Source of the DNA: Deinococcales bacterium
Lineage (GTDB): Bacteria; Deinococcota; Deinococci; Deinococcales; JAAFIG01
DNA: 14,852 bases
Direction: 5' to 3'
NCBI GenBank assembly: GCA_013298595.1
Contig: JAAFIG010000057.1
Span: 1 to 14,852, forward strand
Shown: positions 6,358 to 12,395 of the stretch, in pieces
How the letters are laid out: each line of letters begins with the position of its first letter
Position numbering within the stretch: the stretch's first letter is position 1
Made by a program: the position numbers and the translations under genes
The notes under the pieces: generated by a model
What the model was told of the DNA's origin: nothing
The model's database searches: none
Seen by the model: only the letters and a program-made list of their open reading frames with translations

Positions 6358-7263
6358 TTACCCTTTTACACCACTCGAGACAGCGCTACGAACAAACCAG
6401 CGTTGAAAGAAAAGGAATAAAAGTAAGGTTGGTGTGGTAGCCATGACGGTAAATGCCATGATGTCACCCCATTGACGAGGGGCTTGTCCAAAGAAACTTT
6501 GCATTGCCAGCGGTAAGGTAAACAATTTTGGATCTTGTAAAGTCATGACGGGCCAGAGTAAATTTCCCCATTGTGCCAGAAATTGCAACACAGCTACTGT
6601 GGCAAATACTGGACCTGATAATGGCAGCACAATATTCCAATAAATTCGGAAACGAGTTGCCCCATCCACAAAAGCTGCTTCCTCGAGTTCTTTGGGTAAT
6701 GCCACAAAGAATTGGTAGAACAAATACACACTAAAAGCATGGGCGATAAATGGAATAATCAGCCCTTGGTACGAGTTTTGTAAACCCAGTTTGTATGCCA
6801 GTAACAGCATTGGAATGGCAACAGCTTGGAACGGAACAATAATGATCGAAACTACCAGCGTTATCAGTGCACTACGCCCCCAGAAACGCATTCGGGCAAT
6901 GGCATAAGCAAAACTCGAGTTGACAATTAATCCCAAAATAACAATGATTGCAACCACTAAACTCGAGTTAAAGAAAATCCGCCAAAAAGGTGTATTGCCG
7001 CTTTCTTCGTTGAACCGTCCAAATACGTCTTTAAATTGGTCTACACCCATGTTGTTATTGGGGACAAAAGCCGAGGCACTGTTGACATCACGCATCAGTT
7101 GGATTTCAGAAGGTGCTTCTGGGTCGCTGCCGATATCGTTATTTTTAAAAGCTGTCATGAACATAAAAACCAGTGGGAAGGTAAAGAAAAAAGCCAAAGC
7201 CAGCAGTACGGCGTAACTGGCGATGTTGCCAATTAATTTGCGGGTGGAAAGACTGTCTTTCAT
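6358..7263 (-). CDS. Sugar ABC transporter permease, MalG type
   Basis: The 301-residue inner-membrane protein of the binding-protein-dependent transport family has about six hydrophobic helices, starting at residues 14-38. The cytoplasmic EAA loop that docks onto the ATPase is visible as EEAAFVDGATRFRIYWNIVLP (about 194-214). Family members of this type carry mono- or oligosaccharides. The start codon overlaps the stop of the upstream permease by one base (TAATG), so the two are translationally coupled. The stretch between helices 1 and 2 (about 41-92: NNDIGSDPEAPSEIQ to RFNEESGN) is a fairly long external loop. The gene should form a heterodimer with the 7263-8171 product. Substrate cannot be read from the permease itself. 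Confidence 0.93.
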   Translation of the reverse strand: MKDSLSTRKLIGNIASYAVLLALAFFFTFPLVFMFMTAFKNNDIGSDPEAPSEIQLMRDVNSASAFVPNNNMGVDQFKDVFGRFNEESGNTPFWRIFFNSSLVVAIIVILGLIVNSSFAYAIARMRFWGRSALITLVVSIIIVPFQAVAIPMLLLAYKLGLQNSYQGLIIPFIAHAFSVYLFYQFFVALPKELEEAAFVDGATRFRIYWNIVLPLSGPVFATVAVLQFLAQWGNLLWPVMTLQDPKLFTLPLAMQSFFGQAPRQWGDIMAFTVMATTPTLLLFLFFQRWFVRSAVSSGVKG

Positions 7264-8171
7264 TAGTTCACCGCCCGTTCTTCTGGTAAGAGTTTGCGTT
7301 GAATCAGTGAAATACTAAAAACAATTAAAAAGAAAACCACACTAATTGCACTTGCCCGACCAATCCAACCAAGCGAACCTGTGCCTTGTTCAACCATTTT
7401 GACCACCATTGTAGTAGTACTGTCCTGAGGTCCGCCTCTGGTCATCACCCAATTCTGATCAAATAATTGGAAACTCAGAATTGTTGTGGTAATCACAACA
7501 AAAATTGTGGTGTTGCGTAATTGTGGCAATGTCACTTTGACAAATTGTTGCCACGGTGTTGCTCCGTCCATATCGGCAGCTTCGTATAACTCGAGTGGAA
7601 TGCCTTGCAAACCAGCTAAGAAAATCAGCATTTGATACCCTGCGCCTTGCCAAATGGATAACAACATAATCGAAGCAAAAGCAGTACTTGGATTATCGAG
7701 CCAAGCCACTTCTTTGATTGCACCAAAGGTGACGGTGCTGACAAAGGCATTCATTAAGCCATCGGGGCTGTTATAAATTAAGCTCCAAATCACAGCCACA
7801 ACCACCATAACAGTGGCAACAGGAACAAAATAAATGGTGCGAAACACATTGATAAATGGCAATTTGCGATTAACTAAAATTGCCATACCAAGGGCTAAAG
7901 AAGTCTGAACGGGTACAACAACAAGGGCGAATAAAAAATTGTTCAATAAAGCCCGAGGAAAATTAATTGTTTCATCTGAAAAAATACGTAAATAATTATC
8001 GAAACCAACAATTTGTGTCGGTAATGGTGAATTTAGTTTTAAGTTCGTAAAAGATAAACCGAATGCCATCAGAAACGGGACAATTAAAAAAATGGTTAGC
8101 AGAATGACAGCAGGGGCGCTCATCAACCAAGCTGTGATGTTATCAGCTTGCTTTGCGCTTTTAGATTCCAT
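7263..8171 (-). CDS. Sugar ABC transporter permease, MalF type
   Basis: The 302-residue membrane protein has the binding-protein-dependent transport fold. Helix 1 lies near residues 14-40, more helices follow to about 292, and the EAA loop is YEAADMDGATPWQQFVKVTLP (196-216). I place the start at the ATG at 8171 (MESKSAKQADNITAW) because AAGGAGA stands just upstream; the longer open frame to 8255 adds 28 residues that look like untranslated leader. It partners the MalG-type permease with which it shares a TAATG junction. No ATPase gene is present in the cluster, so the pair must use a shared MalK/MsiK-like ATPase encoded elsewhere. CTCGAG is rare here: one site in 909 bases. Confidence 0.93.
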   Translation of the reverse strand: MESKSAKQADNITAWLMSAPAVILLTIFLIVPFLMAFGLSFTNLKLNSPLPTQIVGFDNYLRIFSDETINFPRALLNNFLFALVVVPVQTSLALGMAILVNRKLPFINVFRTIYFVPVATVMVVVAVIWSLIYNSPDGLMNAFVSTVTFGAIKEVAWLDNPSTAFASIMLLSIWQGAGYQMLIFLAGLQGIPLELYEAADMDGATPWQQFVKVTLPQLRNTTIFVVITTTILSFQLFDQNWVMTRGGPQDSTTTMVVKMVEQGTGSLGWIGRASAISVVFFLIVFSISLIQRKLLPEERAVN

Positions 8172-8199
8172 AAGTCTCCTTTTATACCAAAACAGCACA

Positions 8200-8225
8200 A
8201 CACTGGTGATCCGATCACACTGGTG
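8200..8225. repeat. Short direct repeat ACACTGGTG around a small palindrome
   Basis: ACACTGGTG occurs at 8200-8208 and 8217-8225, flanking TGATC-C-GATCA (8207-8217). It lies in the leader of the MalF-type permease, 29 bases before its start. It could be a protein site or chance; no partner is suggested by the sequence. Confidence 0.28.
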
Positions 8226-8311
8226 CATGCAACGATGGTAGACTGATTTTCGCATCGAACTGGCGCTTGAGGAATCTTTGTCGGTGACTCAAGAACCGTT
8301 GTTGCGGTCAG

Positions 8312-8341
8312 CTCGAGGCGGAGGAGGAGTTCCGCCTCGAG
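8312..8341 (-). promoter_or_regulatory. Intercistronic hairpin between binding protein and permease genes
   Basis: A perfect 11-bp stem (CTCGAGGCGGA, 8312-8322, with its complement 8331-8341) and an 8-base loop stand 20 bases after the binding-protein stop. On the transcribed minus strand no T run follows, so it is not a classical terminator. Hairpins here in malE-malF-type operons protect the upstream mRNA from 3' exonucleases and give an excess of binding protein over permease. Both outer arms are CTCGAG sites. The rest of the 190-base gap shows only the direct repeat at 8200-8225. Confidence 0.62.
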
Positions 8342-8361
8342 TTTTGCGTTCTAGTCAAAAT

Positions 8362-9642
8362 TTATTTGACTGGATAGCCACTGTTATCTTTGATGTCTTG
8401 GTCTATGGCACGAACAGCTTTGTCGAGTTCGGCTTTGACATTGCTACCTTTGGCGATGTTGTCGGCTGCTTCGGCAAAGGCTTTTGAGATGGCTGGGTAA
8501 GCTGGGGTGACTGGGCGTTCACGACCAACACCTGCGTTGAGTTGTTCGACGTAGAGGTTTAAGTCGCCGCCTGGTCCGTAGTTCTTGGATTTTGAAACAG
8601 CACTCTTGCGGCTAGGAACTGCGCCGTTGGCATCGGACATGGTTAAAACACTTTCGGTGTTGACAAGGTGCATTAAGACTTTGCCCGCAGCATCGGCGAC
8701 TTTACAATCGCTCGAGAGACCGAAATTCCAGCTTCCACTACCAGTAACGGCGCGTGTACCACCAAATTTAGGCATTGGAATTAAAACAAGATCGTCTTTG
8801 AGGGCTTTGCTGTAATCGGCGTAAGTCCAGTGTCCAACATAAGAAAGAGCGGCTTTGCCTTCAACAAAATCCGAATCGGTTTTGGTTGCAGTGTTGACAT
8901 ACTTGCCAGTCATGGTTTGGAAGTAAGTCATGCCACGAACAGCTGATGCGCCATTAAGGACATTAGCAGCGGTTTGGTAACCTTTGCGGTTAATCAAATC
9001 GCCCCCGAATGATTGCATGATGGCAGCAAATCCGTATGTGTACCATTCGCCTTTGCCATAATTAAACTTCATGTCAAGCGGGTAACGTAAACCCTTCTTT
9101 TGCAATGCCTCGAGTGCACCAAGGAACTGGGTGCCAGTCCAAGCATCTTTAACTGTTTTTGGAATGCTAATACCAGCAGCAGCCAAGAGTTTTTTGTTGC
9201 CCCAGAGAGCTAAACCGCTGTCAAATTGTCCTAAGCTGTACAACTGACCGTTGTAAGTGCCTTGTTTGATGATGCTTGGCAAGAAATCGCGCTTATCAGC
9301 TGCCGAAACATATTTGCCAATTGGGACAAGTTTGCCACTCCAAGCGTAGTTGTAGGTGTTTGGTCCATCGAAGTCGAGGATGCAAGGCAAGCTGTTATTT
9401 AACGCTGCTGCATTGACTTGGTCGCCATATGAACCTTCTGGCAATTGGACTGCATCTATTTGCATATCTTTGTTGGCAGCATTGAAGCGTTCAACAATGG
9501 TTTCTAAGGCTTTGCGTTCTGCACCTTGACCACTGTGGAACCACATCGAAATTTTGGTCATGCTGCCTTGTGCCATACTTGGAACAATGGCAGTAATGGC
9601 AGCAGCAACACCGAATGCTGCTAAGAGTTTAATTTGTTTCAT
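8362..9642 (-). CDS. Sugar ABC transporter extracellular solute-binding protein
   Basis: The 426-residue protein is a family-1 (MalE-like) solute-binding protein. It has a Sec signal peptide (MKQIKLLAAFGVAAAITAIV, probable cut near SMA-QG, residues 22-26). There is no lipobox cysteine, so it should be periplasmic or cell-surface. Typical segments are the TKISMWFHSGQG first strand, the AERKALETIVERFNAAN helix, and the YNGQLYSLGQFDSGLALWGNKK hinge region. I place the start at the ATG at 9642 because GGAGGAAATC precedes it; the open frame from the TTG at 9654 would put that ribosome site inside the gene. It is the first gene of the operon binding protein - MalF - MalG - LacI. It has only two CTCGAG sites in 1281 bases, much fewer than the divergent GH32 gene. 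Confidence 0.93.
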   Translation of the reverse strand: MKQIKLLAAFGVAAAITAIVPSMAQGSMTKISMWFHSGQGAERKALETIVERFNAANKDMQIDAVQLPEGSYGDQVNAAALNNSLPCILDFDGPNTYNYAWSGKLVPIGKYVSAADKRDFLPSIIKQGTYNGQLYSLGQFDSGLALWGNKKLLAAAGISIPKTVKDAWTGTQFLGALEALQKKGLRYPLDMKFNYGKGEWYTYGFAAIMQSFGGDLINRKGYQTAANVLNGASAVRGMTYFQTMTGKYVNTATKTDSDFVEGKAALSYVGHWTYADYSKALKDDLVLIPMPKFGGTRAVTGSGSWNFGLSSDCKVADAAGKVLMHLVNTESVLTMSDANGAVPSRKSAVSKSKNYGPGGDLNLYVEQLNAGVGRERPVTPAYPAISKAFAEAADNIAKGSNVKAELDKAVRAIDQDIKDNSGYPVK

Positions 9643-9737
9643 GATTTCCTCCAAAATGAGAGAGCTTTAAGCCGATAAACCGATACGCGCTGGGTGTTTC
9701 CCAAGACCTGAGGAGGATTTGGAAACCATGAAATGTT

Positions 9738-9759
9738 AATTCGTAAGCGCTTACGAATT
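9738..9759. promoter_or_regulatory. LacI-type operator 1, perfect 22-bp palindrome
   Basis: The half-site is AATTCGTAAGC, followed by its exact complement. The core GTAAGCGCTTAC with central CG is the form bound by many LacI/GalR-family proteins. It sits between the divergent solute-binding protein (start 9642) and GH32 (start 9833) genes and most likely binds the LacI protein encoded at 5353-6336. The 9643-9737 leader of the transporter holds a weaker inverted repeat (GTTTCC 9696-9701, GGAAAC 9721-9726) but no clear -10/-35 pair. Confidence 0.85.
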
Positions 9760-9763
9760 TTAC

Positions 9764-9777
9764 CGTAAGCGCTTACG
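9764..9777. promoter_or_regulatory. LacI-type operator 2, 14-bp palindrome
   Basis: CGTAAGCGCTTACG repeats the core of operator 1, with the centres 22 bp apart, close to two helical turns. Two repressor dimers would therefore lie on the same face of the DNA. The site is nearer to the GH32 promoter, so one pair of operators could control both divergent transcription units. Confidence 0.85.
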
Positions 9778-9820
9778 AAAGTCAAGTCTCTAGCTTGCAA
9801 TCTCAAATAAACCTCTCGAG

Positions 9821-9826
9821 TAGGCT
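9821..9826 (+). promoter_or_regulatory. Leaderless-type -10 box of the GH32 gene
   Basis: TAGGCT fits the TANNNT -10 form and ends exactly 6 bases before the ATG at 9833, with no Shine-Dalgarno sequence between. Transcription would begin at or next to the start codon. TTGCAA at 9795-9800 is the nearest -35-like hexamer, but its 20-base spacing is long. A CTCGAG site (9815-9820) abuts the box. The operators lie about 45-85 bases upstream of it. Confidence 0.5.
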
Positions 9827-9832
9827 AGAACT

Positions 9833-11167
9833 ATGCCTAATCATCGTCCAATTCACCACTTTACAGTTCAACAAGGTTGGCTAAACGACCCCAATGGTTT
9901 GATCTACTGGCAAGGACAACACCATTTATTCTACCAATACAACCCACTCGAGGCACGCTGGGGTAATATTCATTGGGGACACAGTACCAGCCCAGATTTA
10001 CTGCACTGGCAAGAACAACCAATAGCTTTAACCCCCACCACATTCGATGCTGCTGGATGTTGGAGCGGCTCGAGTTTAGCCAAAGATGGCACACTGCACC
10101 TTTTTTATACTGCGACTGCCACCTATAACCCCACCACGGATGCAAGCACCCCTAGCATTGCCCATGCCTCGAGCACAGATGGTCTGCATTTTCAAAAACA
10201 TGGTGTAATCCTCGAGTCACCACAACCCCTGACTTTCTTAGCCGCCAAAGAAGGTGAGTACGTGGGCTGGCGCGACCCCATTGTTTGGCAAGAAGGCACA
10301 GATTACCTAATGACCATTGGAGCAGGCATACGTGGACGCGGCGGTGTAGTGATGCTGTACCAAAGTCAGAACCTCGAGCAATGGCAATACATTGGTGAAT
10401 TACTAGCAGGTGATAACCCTGCACTACAAAACCTCGACTTAGGCGAAGTCTGGGAATGCCCACAACTGATCACACTTTCACCCAACACCACCATTATCTT
10501 GATTAGTCCATGGAAAAACCGAGCAGGATTTCCACCACAAGCCATTATTGGTTCGTACACCAACTCGAGTTTTGTTGCACAACACGTCCAAACCCTTGAC
10601 GCAGGCGATTTCTTTGCACCACAAGCTTGGCAAGATAACAACAAACGCTGGCTTTGCATAGGCTGGATTATCGAACAACGCCCCAGCCAACAACAACAAG
10701 CAGACAATTGGAGTGGCAGTATGAGCTTGCCACGCGAATTACACTTCGAGCAAGGCAAACTGATGCAATACCCAATACCCGAACTCGAGCGATTACGCAG
10801 CACAAAAACCACGCGCGGCGATACTGTAGAAATTATTGTTCAAGGCGAAAAAACTTTTGGTGCTCGAGTTCGCGCCACACCAGACAACCTCGAGTACACC
10901 AGTATTTATATCGAAAAAAACGAACTGATTGTGGATCGTCAGCACGCCAGCCTCGACCCAAACACCACTCGAGATATTCGCCGCGTGACCCTACCCAAAC
11001 CAAGCACTGAACTGCGTATATTCCTTGATGCCAGCGTGATTGAAGTTTTTGCAGGCGGCGCAGCTATGGCAATCCGCATATACCCAACTCGAGCCGATGC
11101 ACTCGAAATACAACCCATTGGCACTGCCCAAATTATTGCGTATGAATTGAAAAAACTCGAGAAGTAA
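9833..11167 (+). CDS. Glycoside hydrolase family 32 beta-fructosidase (sucrose/sucrose-6-phosphate hydrolase type)
   Basis: The 444-residue enzyme has the GH32 five-bladed propeller and a C-terminal beta-sandwich. The three catalytic acids are visible: nucleophile D19 in WLNDPNG, transition-state stabiliser D148 in GWRDP, and acid/base E208 in WECPQ. The C-terminal module includes the usual SVIEVFAGG strand. There is no signal peptide, so it acts in the cytoplasm on imported sugar, releasing fructose from sucrose or short fructo-oligosaccharides. Because the neighbouring transporter is ABC and not PTS, the substrate is probably unphosphorylated. The gene diverges from the transporter operon and shares its operators. 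It is the densest gene here in CTCGAG: 12 sites, in all three frames (Leu-Glu, Ser-Ser, Arg). No clear terminator follows. Confidence 0.94.
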   Translation: MPNHRPIHHFTVQQGWLNDPNGLIYWQGQHHLFYQYNPLEARWGNIHWGHSTSPDLLHWQEQPIALTPTTFDAAGCWSGSSLAKDGTLHLFYTATATYNPTTDASTPSIAHASSTDGLHFQKHGVILESPQPLTFLAAKEGEYVGWRDPIVWQEGTDYLMTIGAGIRGRGGVVMLYQSQNLEQWQYIGELLAGDNPALQNLDLGEVWECPQLITLSPNTTIILISPWKNRAGFPPQAIIGSYTNSSFVAQHVQTLDAGDFFAPQAWQDNNKRWLCIGWIIEQRPSQQQQADNWSGSMSLPRELHFEQGKLMQYPIPELERLRSTKTTRGDTVEIIVQGEKTFGARVRATPDNLEYTSIYIEKNELIVDRQHASLDPNTTRDIRRVTLPKPSTELRIFLDASVIEVFAGGAAMAIRIYPTRADALEIQPIGTAQIIAYELKKLEK

Positions 11168-11196
11168 CCCTCTGGGAAAACCCGAATTGTGTCGTT

Positions 11197-11214
11197 AAGA
11201 GGGCGAACACAAGG
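11197..11214. repeat. Dispersed palindromic repeat, half copy
   Basis: AAGAGGGCGAACACAAGG is identical over 18 bases to 11316-11333, but the second arm (GTTCGCCC) is missing and AATTTC follows. It begins 29 bases after the GH32 stop. The rest of the 11168-11385 gap shows no gene; CCCTCT (11168-11173) could pair weakly with AGAGGG (11199-11204) across a long loop. Confidence 0.55.
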
Positions 11215-11315
11215 AATTTCTATTTGTCATAGGCGTTAATAGTTTGGTTCTTAGAAGAAACACGATTTATGTTGTTCTACAGGCGACCATGCCCGATAGG
11301 TACGCGTTTATGGTC

Positions 11316-11340
11316 AAGAGGGCGAACACAAGGTTCGCCC
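11316..11340. repeat. Dispersed palindromic repeat, full copy
   Basis: GGGCGAAC (11320-11327), a 5-base loop ACAAG, and GTTCGCCC (11333-11340) form a perfect 8-bp hairpin preceded by AAGA. It lies between the converging GH32 and pseudouridine synthase genes. Neither strand has a T run after it, so it is not an evident terminator. The pattern, a GGGCGAAC/GTTCGCCC palindrome flanked by CTAC, resembles short intergenic palindromes seen in several bacterial phyla. Confidence 0.65.
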
Positions 11341-11385
11341 CTACTAAAAAATCAAAAATATTCTAAAACAAGTCAATAAAAATTC

Positions 11386-12321
11386 TTAGTCAGAGACTTC
11401 CTGCCAAACCCCACCAAGCTCGAGCCAAGCCTGCACCATATCCGCAGGAGGCGCACAACGAATTCGCAAAGGCTCAAAAGTAATCGGATGTTGTACCTCG
11501 AGTTGCCACGCATGCAAAGCCTGCCGATCAATTAAACTCGAGGGCTTGCCATACACATCATCACCCAGAATAGGTGTCTGCAAATGCTGCAAATGCACCC
11601 GAATCTGATGTGTTCGCCCAGTATGAATTCGGGCTTTCACCAAAGCATGACGATTCGGTGATTCTGACAAAACCAAAAAATCTGTTTGAGCCTCTCGAGC
11701 ATTGGTACCAGCCACACTCATCCGCGTTTTAACGGTTGGGTGTCTGCCAATACTGGCATCCACAGTGGTACTTGGTGGAACACCCACAGTAATGGCTAAA
11801 TACTGCTTCTTGGTTCGCCTATCGGCAAATGCCTTAGCGAGTTTACTGTGCGCTTCACGGGTTTTAGCCACAATAATCACACCGCTTGTATCCTGATCTA
11901 AACGATGCACAATCCCCGGACGATACCCCTCACCACCAAAATCCTCACCCTCGAGCGCCAAAGGTACACGCCCAAGCAAAGCATTAACCAGTGTGCCACT
12001 GTGCACATGCGCTGCAGGATGAGTCAGCATACCCGCTGGTTTATCCACAGCAATCAGATCATCATCTTCGTACAAAATGGTTAATGGAATATCCTCGGGT
12101 AAAATTTCAGTAGGTAACGGTGGTGGCACAACCCACTCGAGCAACTCCGAGCCTTTCAAAGCAGTACTGGCTTTTTGTACCACAACACCATTGACTTGCA
12201 CCACACCACTTTCCAGCCAAACCCGTGCTAAAGCCCGAGAAATACCTGCTGCTTTAGAAAACAAAACATCCAAACGACCAATTTCAGTATTACGAATTTG
12301 TTGTACCTCGAGAACATCCAT
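11386..12321 (-). CDS. RluA-family 23S rRNA pseudouridine synthase with S4 domain (RluD type)
   Basis: The 311-residue enzyme has an N-terminal S4 RNA-binding domain (about residues 14-64, RLDVLFSKAAGISRALARVW to VNGVVVQKAS). The RluA-type catalytic domain starts near residue 80. The signature RPGIVHRLDQDTSGVIIVAKT (134-154) contains the catalytic aspartate D142 of HRLD. HTGRTHQIRVHLQH (233-246) is the second family motif. Length and domain order match E. coli RluD, which modifies helix 69 of 23S rRNA, but RluC-like and YlyB-like relatives share this layout, so the exact target uridines are not certain. There is no ribosome site; a TATACT box stands 6 bases before the ATG, which suggests a leaderless mRNA. 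Seven CTCGAG sites lie inside. The upstream neighbour ends at a terminator, so the gene is transcribed alone. Confidence 0.93.
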   Translation of the reverse strand: MDVLEVQQIRNTEIGRLDVLFSKAAGISRALARVWLESGVVQVNGVVVQKASTALKGSELLEWVVPPPLPTEILPEDIPLTILYEDDDLIAVDKPAGMLTHPAAHVHSGTLVNALLGRVPLALEGEDFGGEGYRPGIVHRLDQDTSGVIIVAKTREAHSKLAKAFADRRTKKQYLAITVGVPPSTTVDASIGRHPTVKTRMSVAGTNAREAQTDFLVLSESPNRHALVKARIHTGRTHQIRVHLQHLQTPILGDDVYGKPSSLIDRQALHAWQLEVQHPITFEPLRIRCAPPADMVQAWLELGGVWQEVSD

Positions 12322-12327
12322 ACAGCG

Positions 12328-12333
12328 AGTATA
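12328..12333 (-). promoter_or_regulatory. Leaderless-type -10 box of the pseudouridine synthase gene
   Basis: On the minus strand this reads TATACT, five of six bases of the -10 consensus. It is separated from the ATG at 12321 by exactly 6 bases with no Shine-Dalgarno sequence. The -35 region overlaps the T run of the upstream terminator and is weak. Confidence 0.55.
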
Positions 12334-12342
12334 CGGCAGGGC

Positions 12343-12379
12343 AAAAAAACCAAGAAGGGCGAACAGATGGTTCGCCCTT
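12343..12379 (-). terminator. Terminator after the LVIVD lipoprotein gene, formed by the dispersed palindrome
   Basis: On the minus strand a perfect 10-bp stem (AAGGGCGAAC, loop CATCT, GTTCGCCCTT; 12355-12379) is followed by CTTGG and then seven T (12343-12349). It stands 16 bases after the stop at 12396. It is the third copy of the GGGCGAAC/GTTCGCCC palindrome in the window, here apparently used as a rho-independent terminator; the 5-base gap before the T run is slightly long. Confidence 0.7.
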
Positions 12380-12395
12380 CAAAACGCAATAGTGT

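Noticed and set aside
8172-8255. N-terminal extension of the MalF-type permease to 8255
   Set aside because: The extra 28 residues do not look like a permease N-terminus, and a strong AAGGAGA site precedes the ATG at 8171.
9652-9654. TTG start of the solute-binding protein, four codons upstream of 9642
   Set aside because: It would place the GGAGGAAATC ribosome site inside the gene; the ATG at 9642 follows that site and starts a normal signal peptide.
9711-9739. AGGAGG followed by ATG AAA TGT TAA as a leader peptide upstream of GH32
   Set aside because: The spacing is long, the peptide has three residues, and GH32 has its own leaderless-type promoter downstream.
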